A stretch of 64,000 nt of DNA. Origin: Breoghania sp037026715 (lineage in GTDB: Bacteria > Pseudomonadota > Alphaproteobacteria > Rhizobiales > Stappiaceae). Position 1 is the stretch's first letter. Each line of letters opens with the position of its first letter. Below, piece after piece: positions 12,053 to 20,796 of this stretch. Made by a program: the position numbers and the translations under genes. The notes below the pieces were generated by a model that was not told the DNA's origin, did no database searches, and saw only the letters and a program-made list of their open reading frames with translations. The DNA is taken from positions 62,001 to 126,000 of the forward strand of contig NZ_JBANCG010000007.1 of NCBI RefSeq assembly GCF_037026715.1. Reading direction: 5' to 3'.

Positions 12053-12714
12053 CCGATACCCCTACCGCAAACGACAAGGACGCGGCCACCGAAGACGGAG
12101 CCGCGCCGGAAGCGCCGCGCCGCCGCTTTCCCGTCCTGGTGCTGCTGCCGCTGCTGATCTTCGCCGGCCTCGCCGCGCTGTTTCTTATCCAGCTCACCAT
12201 GGGGCGCGCGCCGAACGAGATCCCGTCCGCGCTGATCAACCGCCCCGCGCCGCAGTTCGACCTGCCGCCGCTTCAGGGTCTGGCGAAGAACGGCGCCGAG
12301 GTGCCGGGCCTTGCCAACGCCGACCTGATCGCCGGCAACGGCCAGGGGCCGGACCTCGCCGGCAAGGTGACGGTGGTGAACATCTTCGCCTCTTGGTGCG
12401 TGCCCTGCCGCGAGGAGCATCCCGTTCTGGAGCTGCTCGCCGAGCGCCCCGAGGTCCGCCTCGTCGGCATCAACTACAAGGACAAGCCGGAAAACGCCCT
12501 GCGCTTCCTGGGCACGCTCGGCAATCCGTACGACGCCGTGGGCGTCGACGAAAAGGGCCGCGCGGCCATCGACTGGGGCGTCTACGGCGTGCCGGAGACC
12601 TTCGTCGTCGATCGCACCGGCCGCATCCGCTACAAGTTCATCGGCCCGCTCTCGCCGCAATCGCTGCGCGAGGTGCTGATCCCGAAGATCGACGCGGCGC
12701 TGACGGAAAAGTGA
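12049..12714 (+). CDS. ccmG: Periplasmic thiol:disulfide oxidoreductase DsbE/CcmG (CycY)
   Basis: A membrane-anchored thioredoxin-fold protein of 221 residues that keeps the cysteines of apocytochrome c reduced for haem attachment. It has one N-terminal membrane segment (VLVLLPLLIFAGLAALFLIQL) and the active site FASWCVPCREEHP. The later segments GVYGVPETFVVDR and FIGPLS are diagnostic for DsbE/CcmG. Compared with usual family members there is a short Gly/Asn-rich insertion (ADLIAGNGQGPDLAGK) just before the first thioredoxin strand. It is last in the ccmABCD-ccmG operon and overlaps ccmD by 4 nt. Confidence 0.95.
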   Translation: MTDTPTANDKDAATEDGAAPEAPRRRFPVLVLLPLLIFAGLAALFLIQLTMGRAPNEIPSALINRPAPQFDLPPLQGLAKNGAEVPGLANADLIAGNGQGPDLAGKVTVVNIFASWCVPCREEHPVLELLAERPEVRLVGINYKDKPENALRFLGTLGNPYDAVGVDEKGRAAIDWGVYGVPETFVVDRTGRIRYKFIGPLSPQSLREVLIPKIDAALTEK

Positions 12715-12893
12715 GCCGTGCACGGCCGGGCCCACGGCCTGCCGGCGTTCATTCGCGCTGCCGCGATCTGTCACCCCAACGTGACTTCCCATTGAACGGA
12801 GCCGTCTCTAAGGTCGCGGCGCTTTCCCATTTGGCCGTTCGCGCGGCGAAACGGGAAAGCGATGCCGACACCATCTCAGGAACGGAACAAGGG

Positions 12894-13688
12894 ATGACGG
12901 GACGGGCCAGACCGTTGAGCACCACCATGCGCGCCCGGGACAGTCGGACAAGGACGCTGGCGATCGCGACGCTGTGCGCGGGCCTGCTCCTCGCGGGGCC
13001 GGTCGCCGCCAATCCGAAGGCGGTCGTGGAACTCTTTACCAGCCAGGGCTGCTCCTCCTGTCCGCCGGCCGACAAGCTTTTCGGCACGCTCGTCAAGGAC
13101 CCGGACCTCGTCGTGCTGTCGCTTCCCGTCAACTACTGGGATTATCTCGGCTGGAAGGACACGTTCGCCACCGCCGAGAACGGCGCGCGCCAGCGTGCCT
13201 ATGCGGATATGCGCGGCGACCGCGCGGTCTACACGCCGCAGGCCGTCGTCAACGGGCGCAGCCATGCCGTCGGCTCCGACAGCCGCGCGATTGCCGCGGC
13301 CGTCAAGAAAACCGGCGACCTGCCGGTCGATGTCAGCGCGCACATGAGCGACGACGCCCTGACGGTGGAGGTCGGACCGGGAAAGACGCCGGGCATGATG
13401 GCGACCGTCTGGCTGGTGCTGTTCGACCGCTCCCGCGAAGTGACGATCAAGCGCGGCGAGAACCGCGGCCGCACGATCTCCTATCACAACGTCGTGCGCC
13501 GGATGCAGGCGATCGGCGTGTGGAAGGGAAAGGCCGCCTCCTATGAAATGCCGCGCGGCGAACTGGCCAAGGCCGGCATGCAGGGCTGCGCGGTCCTAGT
13601 CCAGGGCGAGGACCGAAAGGGTCACCCGGGCCCCATCGTCGGCGCGACCTATCTCCGCCGCGATCTCGACAAGATGACCACCCGCTAG
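12894..13688 (+). CDS. Secreted DUF1223 protein with thioredoxin-like CxxC
   Basis: A 264-residue exported protein. The first 40 residues include a basic region and a signal peptide (TLAIATLCAGLLLAGPVAA). The mature part starts with KAVVELFTSQGCSSCPPADK, the conserved CxxC of the DUF1223 family. The function of the family is not established; the fold suggests a redox role in the periplasm, which would fit its place after the ccm operon. An alternative ATG at 12927 would give a shorter and more conventional signal peptide. It is 179 bp downstream of ccmG and may be separately transcribed. Confidence 0.85.
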   Translation: MTGRARPLSTTMRARDSRTRTLAIATLCAGLLLAGPVAANPKAVVELFTSQGCSSCPPADKLFGTLVKDPDLVVLSLPVNYWDYLGWKDTFATAENGARQRAYADMRGDRAVYTPQAVVNGRSHAVGSDSRAIAAAVKKTGDLPVDVSAHMSDDALTVEVGPGKTPGMMATVWLVLFDRSREVTIKRGENRGRTISYHNVVRRMQAIGVWKGKAASYEMPRGELAKAGMQGCAVLVQGEDRKGHPGPIVGATYLRRDLDKMTTR

Positions 13689-13717
13689 GGCAATTCGAGG
13701 CCGGCGGTGCGCAAGTC

Positions 13718-13849
13718 GCCCATCCTTCGAGACGCCATCTTGCGACGGCTCCTCAGGATGACGTTGTCGTGTTGGTGCTTCTGCGAAACCCTCAACATAC
13801 ACAACGTCATCCTGAGGAGCTCGCGCAGCGGGCGTCTCGAAGGATGGGC
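13718..13849. repeat. Intergenic palindromic repeat, family B copy 1
   Basis: The left arm starts GCCCATCCTTCGAGACGCC and ends CTCCTCAGGATGACGTTGT; the right arm is its inverse. A short unique spacer separates them. Further copies are at 38860-38990 and 63420-63549, with one half copy at 36840-36886. It lies between two convergent genes and could also stop transcription from both sides. Confidence 0.9.
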
Positions 13850-13888
13850 CGCTGCAAAACCGCCCGCGATCCGGTGCCGCTCCGCCTT

Positions 13889-14485
13889 CTACCCCAGTCG
13901 CGCTTCCCAGTCGAAGGCCTGCTCCAGCCGGTCGTTGCCCCAGAACAGTTCGCCGTCCGAGGTGACGAAGCTCGGCGAGCCGAACAGTCCCAGCCGATCG
14001 ACCTCCTCGCCCTGCTGTTTCAGGGCCGCCTTCACCTCGTCGCTCCCCGCAAGCGCCAGCAGCGCATCGACATCGAGACCCAGCTCCATCAGGATGCCTG
14101 CCAGAACCTCGGGCTGTGAGATGTCCCGGCCTTCCCCGAATTCCGCCTGATAGACGGCCCGGGTGAAGGCGGGCGTCCAGCCCTCCTCGCGACCGATGAA
14201 GGCGAGGCGCGCCGCCAGCAGGCCGTTTTGCGGAAACGTTTCCGGCCGCATGAGCGGCAGCCCGTAAAGCTCGCACTGGCGCTCCATGTCGCGCCACATG
14301 TAGATGCCCTTCAGCGGATAGACCTCGAAGGGCGAGGAATTCCACCCCTGACGCCTGAAGATCGGCCCCAGCATGAACGGCCGCCAGTCGACCCCAATGC
14401 CGCGCGAGAGGCCCTCCGCCTCAATTCGCATGGCCGACAGATAGCTGTAGGTGGAAGCGAATTCGTACCAGAAGGTCAGCGCCAT
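13889..14485 (-). CDS. DsbA-fold 2-hydroxychromene-2-carboxylate isomerase family protein
   Basis: A 198-residue cytoplasmic protein of the DSBA-like thioredoxin/kappa-GST group. The N-terminus FWYEFASTYSYLSAMRIE has a Ser in place of the CxxC of DsbA, as in 2-hydroxychromene-2-carboxylate isomerases. The C-terminus GLFGSPSFVTSDGELFWGNDRL contains the cis-Pro loop. It probably uses glutathione to isomerise or conjugate an aromatic substrate; naphthalene-type pathway genes are absent nearby, so the substrate is unknown. Start at 14485 has GGGAGA 8 nt upstream; a longer frame (to 14554) adds non-conserved residues. Confidence 0.85.
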   Translation of the reverse strand: MALTFWYEFASTYSYLSAMRIEAEGLSRGIGVDWRPFMLGPIFRRQGWNSSPFEVYPLKGIYMWRDMERQCELYGLPLMRPETFPQNGLLAARLAFIGREEGWTPAFTRAVYQAEFGEGRDISQPEVLAGILMELGLDVDALLALAGSDEVKAALKQQGEEVDRLGLFGSPSFVTSDGELFWGNDRLEQAFDWEARLG

Positions 14486-14660
14486 CAAGCATCTCCCGTC
14501 ACTGTCGAGCGGACTATTCCATTCCCCGTCCGCCCGGTCCAGCGCGCAGGACACGCCTTCCCCCTCCCCTCAACGTTCGGCCCCCTTGCGTCCGGCTGCG
14601 AAGATGGATTGACTGGATGTGAATCGCCCCGCAACGCGCCCCTGATGCGCCAGGACGTCC

Positions 14661-15530
14661 ATGGCCGAAACCCCTTCGAACAGGTCTTTTTCCAGCATGG
14701 CGGGAACGCTTCTGGCGGCGCTTCGGCGCGTGCTTGCAGCCGGCTGGCGCCATCCGCTGCCCGGGCTCTTGTGGACAACAGCTCTCGTTTCCGCATTTTT
14801 TCTCATCTTTCCTGGAGCGGATCTCTGGGTCTCGGGGCTCTACCACACCCCGGACGCCGGCGGTTTCACGGCGACACAAGATGCCTTCCTGCGCCGTCTG
14901 CGCGGCCTCGGGCCGCTGCTCGTCTGGGTGATCGCGATCGGCTCCGGCCTTGTCGTCTTTCTGAAGCTCGTGCTGCCGGAACGCCCGCCGCTCGTGCCCT
15001 TGCGCGGACCGCTCTTCCTGCTGATCACCCTGGCGCTCGGCCCCGGCCTTCTGGCGAACGGCATCCTGAAGGCCACATCCGGCCGCCCGCGCCCGCGCAA
15101 TGTGGATGTTTTCGGTGGCGACCTTCCGTATGTGCCGGTCTGGCGCTTCACCGACTATTGCCAGTCCAACTGCTCCTTCGTCTCCGGCGAAGGCTCCTCG
15201 GGCGCCTGGCTGGTGGCGTTTGCGCTGGCGCTGCCGCTCGCCTGGCGCCGGCCCGCGGTCTACGTTGCGGTCGCGCTGGGTGCGATGGTGTCGATCAACC
15301 GCGTCGCCTTCGGCGGTCATTTCCTGTCCGACACGCTTCTCGCCTGGTGCCTGAACGGCCTGCTGATCGCCCTGTTCTACCGTCTGTTCTACCAGCGCAC
15401 GCCCGGATGGCTTGCCGATGGCGCGCTCGACAAGAGCTTCACCCGCCTCGGCTTCTGGCTGAAGGACTGCGCCGACGATTTCCTCTTCCGCCTGCGCCAG
15501 GAATGGCGCGCATGGCGCAAGCACATCTGA
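14661..15530 (+). CDS. PAP2-family membrane phosphatase with altered second motif
   Basis: A 289-residue inner-membrane protein with about six hydrophobic segments. PAP2 motif 1 is KATSGRPRPR and motif 3 is NRVAFGGHFLSD, both with the expected Arg, His and Asp. Motif 2, normally PSGH, reads FVSGEGSSG, so the usual His is a Glu. Lipid A phosphatases (LpxE/LpxF) and related enzymes have this fold; dephosphorylation of a lipid on the periplasmic side is the likely role, but the substrate is not evident. The gene stands alone before the FAD oxidoreductase. Confidence 0.82.
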   Translation: MAETPSNRSFSSMAGTLLAALRRVLAAGWRHPLPGLLWTTALVSAFFLIFPGADLWVSGLYHTPDAGGFTATQDAFLRRLRGLGPLLVWVIAIGSGLVVFLKLVLPERPPLVPLRGPLFLLITLALGPGLLANGILKATSGRPRPRNVDVFGGDLPYVPVWRFTDYCQSNCSFVSGEGSSGAWLVAFALALPLAWRRPAVYVAVALGAMVSINRVAFGGHFLSDTLLAWCLNGLLIALFYRLFYQRTPGWLADGALDKSFTRLGFWLKDCADDFLFRLRQEWRAWRKHI

Positions 15531-15582
15531 AAAAACAAGAAACCAAAAACGACATGCATTGCTCTTTCCGGAGGTCCTTCCC

Positions 15583-16755
15583 GTGCTCGTACGCGATGTC
15601 TGCATCGTCGGCGGCGCCGCCGTCGGCCTGTCGATTGCCCATTTTCTCAAACGCGATCTGAAATTCGACGGCACCGTCACCGTCGTCGAGAAGGATCCCG
15701 CCTACACCCGCGCCGCGACGACGCTCTCCGCCGCCTCCATCCGCCAGCAGTTCTCCACCCCGGAAAACGTCCGGCTCTCGCTTTTCGGCCGCGACTTCTT
15801 CCGGAGCCTGAAGGACCGCTTCGGCGCCGATGCCGATATTGGCTTCACCGAGGGCGGCTATCTGGTGCTCGCCGGCGAGGACGGCCGGCAAATCCTCCGC
15901 GAGAACCACGCGGTTCAGGAGGCCGAAGGCGCCGACATCGCCCTCGATGCGCCGCACGATCTGCTGAAGCGCTTCCCCTGGCTCAATCTGGACGGCATCG
16001 CCGCCGGCGCCTGGGGACGCTCGGGCGAGGGCTGGTTCGACGCGCATCTGCTGCTGTCGCTGCTGAAGACCGCCTGCCGCGAGGACGGCGTGGAGATCCT
16101 CACCGACCGGGTCGTCAGCCTTGCGCGCGACGGCGCGCGCATCACCCATGCCGGGCTCGCCTCCGGCGAGACGATCGCCTGCGGTCTTCTGGTGAATGCG
16201 GCCGGCCCCTCGGCCGGCGATGTTGCGGCCCTTGTCGCAAGACCGCTGCCGGTGGAGCCGCGAAAGCGGTCCGTCTTCACCTTCCGCTGCAAGTCGGAAG
16301 TGCCCGGCCTGCCGCTGATGGTGGATACCTCCGGCGTCTACGTGCGTCCGGAAGGAACGACCTTCATCTGCGGCGTATCGCCGGCCGCGGATGCGGACGG
16401 CCGTGCCGACGACGACGATTTCGATCCCGACTGGCCGCTTTTCGAGGAGACCATCTGGCCGGCGCTTGCCCACCGCGTGCCGGCGTTCGAGGAAATCCGG
16501 CCCGGTCCCGCCTGGGCGGGGCATTACGACTACAATACGCTCGACCAGAACGCGATCGTCGGGGCCGATACGGAAATCGCCAACCTGATCTACGCCAACG
16601 GGTTTTCCGGCCACGGGCTTCAGCAGGCGCCGGGTGTCGGGCGCGCGGTGGCGGAACTGATCGCACTTGGGCGCTACGAGAGCCTCGATCTCTCGATCTT
16701 CGGCTACGACCGCGTGCCGGCCAGCCGCCCGGTTTTCGAAAAGGTCGTGATCTGA
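15583..16755 (+). CDS. FAD-dependent oxidoreductase of the DAO (D-amino acid oxidase-like) family
   Basis: A 390-residue flavoprotein. The N-terminus DVCIVGGAAVGLSIAHFL is a Rossmann FAD-binding GxGxxG-type motif, and the C-terminal segment NGFSGHGLQQAPGVGRAVAE is the conserved second FAD contact of the sarcosine/glycine oxidase group. It probably oxidises an amine or hydroxy acid; the substrate is unknown. The start is GTG 15583, with GGAGG 8 nt upstream; no ATG fits the conserved N-terminus. Confidence 0.9.
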   Translation: MLVRDVCIVGGAAVGLSIAHFLKRDLKFDGTVTVVEKDPAYTRAATTLSAASIRQQFSTPENVRLSLFGRDFFRSLKDRFGADADIGFTEGGYLVLAGEDGRQILRENHAVQEAEGADIALDAPHDLLKRFPWLNLDGIAAGAWGRSGEGWFDAHLLLSLLKTACREDGVEILTDRVVSLARDGARITHAGLASGETIACGLLVNAAGPSAGDVAALVARPLPVEPRKRSVFTFRCKSEVPGLPLMVDTSGVYVRPEGTTFICGVSPAADADGRADDDDFDPDWPLFEETIWPALAHRVPAFEEIRPGPAWAGHYDYNTLDQNAIVGADTEIANLIYANGFSGHGLQQAPGVGRAVAELIALGRYESLDLSIFGYDRVPASRPVFEKVVI

Positions 16756-16815
16756 AAACGAAGGCGGCAGCGCCGGAACCGCCGCGCTGCCGCCTTCCTG
16801 CCTCCTGCCCGGCCG

Positions 16816-17268
16816 TCAGGCCTTTTCGGCGAGGATCTTTTCGATCTGATCCACGCTATGGCCGGTCAGCGTCTTGTCGATCTCCGCGGAAATGCGGCTG
16901 ACGACCTCGGCATGCAGCGCCTTGCGCAGGGCGCCGAGCGTCTGCGGCGGCGCGACGAGAACGAGATCGCGAAACTTCTTCGCGTGCGCCGCCGTGTAGA
17001 GCGCATCGGCAAGCGTCTTGGCGAAACGCTCCTTTTCCAGAACGTGCCAGTCGGTGTTCTCCATCGAGCTCGCATGAGGGCCGATGCCGTCGGTCTGGCG
17101 GCCCGGCGCATCCGCAGCCTGTTCGCGATCGGGCGGGTTCTCGTGTTCCAGAACCTGAATGACCTTAAGGTTCGGCGCAAACGGCTCTCCCTCGTTGCGC
17201 AGGAACAGCGCCTTCTCGCCGTCGCCGACGAGAACCCAGGCATTGTGAGCTATTCTGATACCACCCAT
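16816..17268 (-). CDS. Host-attachment family protein (PF10116 type)
   Basis: A 150-residue soluble protein. The N-terminal segment NAWVLVGDGEKALFLRNEG and the middle part HVLEKERFAKTLADAL followed by LVLVAPPQTLGALRKAL match the family first named for attachment of Agrobacterium to plant cells. The fold resembles release-factor / Pelota-like domains and the biochemical role is unknown. Many non-plant-associated alphaproteobacteria carry it, so it does not prove a host association. Convergent with the FAD oxidoreductase gene. Confidence 0.85.
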   Translation of the reverse strand: MGGIRIAHNAWVLVGDGEKALFLRNEGEPFAPNLKVIQVLEHENPPDREQAADAPGRQTDGIGPHASSMENTDWHVLEKERFAKTLADALYTAAHAKKFRDLVLVAPPQTLGALRKALHAEVVSRISAEIDKTLTGHSVDQIEKILAEKA

Positions 17269-17535
17269 TAAGTCGCTCCCTTAAGCAGCCCGCATTCCGG
17301 CAGCAACGCCCGAACGCGGCAAGGCTGCCCATCTTTGAAGCCCCGGAGCACACGGTTGCGCGGCCATCCGCCCGCACCTCAGCTCCATGTTCCGGGGCGT
17401 GGTCAGCGGACAGGGGCGCCCCCTGCCCTTACGAAAGATTACGAGGACGCCCGCTGGAAAGATACAGCCGCGCCCTACATTTCCGGTTCGAACCGGCATG
17501 CCCGGCACCAACTCGCAAATGCGGAGGAAAGATCC

Positions 17536-17841
17536 ATGTCTTCTGAGAACGATCTGCTCAGCGCCGCGGAGCGCAAGGCGGCACTCGCCAGGCTCGACGG
17601 CTGGAGCGAGAGCGAGGGACGCGACGCGATCACCAAGCGGTTTCGCTTTACGGACTTCTCCGAAAGCTTCGGCTTCATGGCGCGCGTTGCGCTGGTTTCG
17701 GAAAAGAGCGACCACCACCCCGAATGGTTCAACGTCTACAACAAGGTCGACGTGACGCTCTCCACCCACGAGGCCGGCGGCGTGACCCGCAAGGACATCG
17801 CGCTTGCCGAAGCGATGGAGGCGATCGCCGCCACCGCCTGA
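17536..17841 (+). CDS. phhB: Pterin-4a-carbinolamine dehydratase
   Basis: A 101-residue protein that dehydrates 4a-hydroxytetrahydropterin, the spent cofactor of phenylalanine hydroxylase. The active-site motif EKSDHHPEWFNVYNKVDV contains the essential His pair and the Pro-Glu-Trp. The size is normal. GGAGGAAAG lies upstream of ATG 17536. No phhA is in the window; many alphaproteobacteria keep this gene alone. The 267-bp gap before it holds no recognised element apart from short palindromes. Confidence 0.95.
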   Translation: MSSENDLLSAAERKAALARLDGWSESEGRDAITKRFRFTDFSESFGFMARVALVSEKSDHHPEWFNVYNKVDVTLSTHEAGGVTRKDIALAEAMEAIAATA

Positions 17842-17853
17842 GCACGCACCGCG

Positions 17854-18219
17854 TCAGTCCGGGGCGTCGCCCCCGTTCTCGGGCCCAGCCACTGCCTCGG
17901 CCCCTGCCTCGGCCGCGCCCTTGCGGATGACAAAGCGCAGGGCTCCGCCGGTCTCGCCGCTTTCCTCCAGTGCGTGGCCCTGTTCCCGGCAGAAATGGGG
18001 GATGTCGATGCTCGCCAGCGGATCACTCGCCAGAACCGCGATTCGCCGGCCGACAGCGAGCGGCCGCAAGGCCTTGGCGGTCCGGAGAACAGGCATCGGA
18101 CAATGCAGCCCGCGCAGATCCACCTCCACCGGTGCGGCATCCGCGCCGCCGAGGGGACCGGAGGCCGGCTCGCCGCCGCGCGCGGCAACGGAAAGGGACT
18201 TGGGATCGTCTACGCTCAT
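17854..18219 (-). CDS. TusA-like sulfurtransferase
   Basis: A 121-residue protein whose central part is a TusA fold: VDLRGLHCPMPVLRTAKAL includes the sulfur-carrying Cys in the CPxP motif. Unlike E. coli TusA (81 residues) it has about 25 extra residues at the N-terminus and a charged tail at the C-terminus. It may relay sulfur or act in another SirA-like role. It is convergent with phhB and divergent from the DUF924 gene. The ribosome site is weak, so the start at 18219 is uncertain. Confidence 0.8.
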   Translation of the reverse strand: MSVDDPKSLSVAARGGEPASGPLGGADAAPVEVDLRGLHCPMPVLRTAKALRPLAVGRRIAVLASDPLASIDIPHFCREQGHALEESGETGGALRFVIRKGAAEAGAEAVAGPENGGDAPD

Positions 18220-18298
18220 GCGGCGACAAAAGCATGTCGGCGCCCGGGCGAAAAGGCTAAAAACGGTCCATCGACAATGGCCGTTCAAGGAGGAGCCC

Positions 18299-18850
18299 GT
18301 GACGACGACCCATGCCGATCCCTTCGACATCCTCGAGTTCTGGTGGAAAGCCGGTCCGACGAAATGGTTCACCCGCGACGACGCGTTCGACGCGGAGATC
18401 CGCGAGCGTTTCGCCGAGATCCACACTGTCGCCGCCAATGGCGGGTTCGACGGCTGGACGGAAACCCCGCACGGAACGCTGGCGCTGCTCCTCATCCTCG
18501 ACCAATTCTCCCGCAACCTCTTCCGCGAAGACGCGCGCGCCTTCGCCTGCGATGCCAAGGCCCTTCAGATTGCCCGCGCCGCCGTTTCCCGAGGCTTTTA
18601 CCGCGCCTTTCCCCCCATCGCTCGGACCTTCTTTTTCCTGCCCTTCGAACATGCCGAAGACATGGACGCCCAGCAGACGAGCGTCGACCTGTTCCGGCAG
18701 TTCGGCGACGAGACGACCTATCTCTACGCGCTCGTTCACATGGACGTCATCCGCCGCTTCGGCCGCTTCCCCCACCGGAACGGGACACTTGGTCGCACGA
18801 CCACCGCGGACGAGAAGGCGTATCTTGATAGCGGCGGCTTTTCCTCATAG
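18299..18850 (+). CDS. DUF924 family protein
   Basis: A 183-residue soluble protein. Diagnostic stretches are ILEFWWKAGPTKWF near the N-terminus, LILDQFSRNLFRED in the middle and FGRFPHRNGTLGR at the C-terminus. The family is an alpha-helical TPR-like fold of unknown function. The start is GTG 18299 with a perfect AAGGAGGA site; no ATG is suitably placed. Confidence 0.9.
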   Translation: MTTTHADPFDILEFWWKAGPTKWFTRDDAFDAEIRERFAEIHTVAANGGFDGWTETPHGTLALLLILDQFSRNLFREDARAFACDAKALQIARAAVSRGFYRAFPPIARTFFFLPFEHAEDMDAQQTSVDLFRQFGDETTYLYALVHMDVIRRFGRFPHRNGTLGRTTTADEKAYLDSGGFSS

Positions 18851-19059
18851 TCGGCGATGTATATCGCAAGATGCCCCTGCTCTATAGCTTCGCGGCGATG
18901 TCTCGGATAAGGTTTTCGAGAGGGTGACGTTGCGTCCCTGACGCTTGCGTCAAAAAGCCGTCATTTTTCAGGCATTCCGACTTGTTTTTTTCGCGCAAAC
19001 AGAGTGCAATCGCCCGCCTGAATACCGCAGAATTCCCATGCTCGGATCACAGAGTAGCG

Positions 19060-19080
19060 GAATATTTTTCCGGTATATTC
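19060..19080. promoter_or_regulatory. 21-bp dyad just upstream of dppA
   Basis: GAATAT and ATATTC form inverted 6-bp arms around 9 nt, in the only AT-rich part of the dppA leader, 18 bp before the ATG. It may be an operator or a start-proximal hairpin; no known consensus is matched. The rest of the 247-bp gap has runs such as TTTTTCAGG but no sure promoter. Confidence 0.3.
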
Positions 19081-19097
19081 AGTAGAGAGGAACAATC

Positions 19098-20693
19098 ATG
19101 TTTATGAAGAAGACGATGCGGCTCGGGGCCATCGCCTCCGTCGCGATGCTTCTGGCCGCACCGGCCGTTGCCAAGACCCTGGTCTATTGCTCCGAGGGCA
19201 GCCCCGAGGGCTTCGACCCGGCGCTCTATACCGCGGGCACCACGTTCGATGCCTCCGGCCGTGCGGTCTACAACCGGCTCGTGGAATTCAAGCACGGCTC
19301 GACCGAGACCGAGCCGGGACTGGCCGAGAGCTGGGAAATCTCCGAGGACGGCACCGTTTACACCTTTCACCTGCGCAAGGGCGTGAAGTTCCAGACGACG
19401 GACTTTTTCACCCCGACGCGCGAGTTCAACGCCGACGACGTGATCTTCTCCTTCGAGCGCCAGGCCGCCAAGGAAGGCACGTGGTTCGACTATTCGAACG
19501 GCTCGTGGGAATATTTCAACGGCATGTCCATGCCGGACCTGATCAAGAGCATCGAGAAGGTCGACGACTACACGGTCAAGTTCGTGCTGACCCGTCCCGA
19601 GGCGCCGATGATCGCGAACCTCGCGATGGACTTCGCCTCGATCATGTCGAAGGAATACGCCGACAAGCTCGTCGCCGACGGCACGCCGGAACTCCTGAAC
19701 CAGCAGCCGCTGGGCACCGGCCCGTTCCAGTTCGTCGCCTACCAGAAGGACGCGGTGATCCGCTACAAGGCGAACCCCGACTACTGGAAGGGCAAGGAAA
19801 AGATCGACGATCTCGTCTTCGCCATCACGCCCGATGCCTCCGTGCGCTACGAGAAGCTGAAGGCCGGCGAATGCCATATCATGCCGTATCCGAACCCGGC
19901 CGATCTTGAAGCCATGAGGGCCGACACGTCCATCAACCTGATGGAAAAGGCCGGCCTCAACATCGGCTACATGGCCTACAACACCCAGATGCCGCCCTTC
20001 GACAATCCGAAGGTCCGCAAGGCGCTGAACATGGCCATGAACAAGAAGGCCATCATCGAGGCGGTCTTCCAGGGTGCCGGCCAGGTCGCCAAGAACCCGA
20101 TCCCGCCCACCATGTGGTCCTACAACGACGCGGTGAAGGACGACCCGTACGATCCGGAAGCGGCCAAGAAGATGCTGGAGGAAGCCGGCGTCAAGGACCT
20201 GTCCATGAAGGTCTGGGCGATGCCCGTGCAGCGTCCCTACAACCCGAACGCGCGCCGCATGGCGGAGATGATCCAGTCCGATTTCGCCAAGGTCGGCGTG
20301 AAGGTCGAGATCGTCTCCTATGAATGGGGCGAGTACCTCAAGCGCTCCTCCGACGTGAAGCGTGACGGTGCCGCGCTGCTCGGCTGGACCGGCGACAACG
20401 GCGACCCGGACAACTTCCTCGCGGTTCTGCTGGGCTGCGACGGCGTTGGCGGTTCCAACCGCTCGCAGTGGTGCTACAAGCCCTTCGACGATCTGATCTA
20501 CAAGGCCAAGATCGTCTCCGACAAGGCGGAACGCACCAAGCTCTACGAAGAGGCCCAGGTCATCTTCAAGGAGCAGGCGCCGTGGGCGACCATTGCTCAC
20601 TCGACGGTGTTCATGCCCGTTGCCAAGAACGTCACCGGCTTCGTGCAGGACCCGCTGGGCTACCACCGTTTCGACGACGTCGACCTGCAATAG
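19098..20693 (+). CDS. dppA: Dipeptide ABC transporter periplasmic binding protein
   Basis: A 531-residue secreted solute-binding protein of family 5. A signal peptide (RLGAIASVAMLLAAPAVAK) is followed by KTLVYCSEGSPEGFDPALYTAG, the typical start of DppA. LNQQPLGTGPFQFVAYQKD and the C-terminal GDNGDPDNF are signatures of dipeptide binders. It captures dipeptides (in some species also haem or aminolevulinate) and delivers them to DppBC. First gene of dppABCDF. Start: GAGAGGAAC precedes ATG 19098; an ATG two codons on is also possible. Confidence 0.95.
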   Translation: MFMKKTMRLGAIASVAMLLAAPAVAKTLVYCSEGSPEGFDPALYTAGTTFDASGRAVYNRLVEFKHGSTETEPGLAESWEISEDGTVYTFHLRKGVKFQTTDFFTPTREFNADDVIFSFERQAAKEGTWFDYSNGSWEYFNGMSMPDLIKSIEKVDDYTVKFVLTRPEAPMIANLAMDFASIMSKEYADKLVADGTPELLNQQPLGTGPFQFVAYQKDAVIRYKANPDYWKGKEKIDDLVFAITPDASVRYEKLKAGECHIMPYPNPADLEAMRADTSINLMEKAGLNIGYMAYNTQMPPFDNPKVRKALNMAMNKKAIIEAVFQGAGQVAKNPIPPTMWSYNDAVKDDPYDPEAAKKMLEEAGVKDLSMKVWAMPVQRPYNPNARRMAEMIQSDFAKVGVKVEIVSYEWGEYLKRSSDVKRDGAALLGWTGDNGDPDNFLAVLLGCDGVGGSNRSQWCYKPFDDLIYKAKIVSDKAERTKLYEEAQVIFKEQAPWATIAHSTVFMPVAKNVTGFVQDPLGYHRFDDVDLQ

Positions 20694-20796
20694 GCACCTT
20701 CGACGACGTTGACAAATCGATCCCGGCCGTGCATGCGGCCGGGATTTCCCGTGCCTGAATGGCAGCGGTGGCGACCCACAGGTTTATCGGTACCTC

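Noticed and set aside
16816..17268. Evidence of plant or animal association from the host-attachment gene
   Set aside because: The family is widespread in free-living alphaproteobacteria and the name comes from one early phenotype.
17490..17522. tRNA-like T-arm: GGTTCGAACC followed by a CCGGCACCA-like 3' end
   Set aside because: No matching acceptor 5' strand, D-arm or anticodon arm within 75 nt upstream; the palindrome CCGGTTCGAACCGG explains the resemblance.
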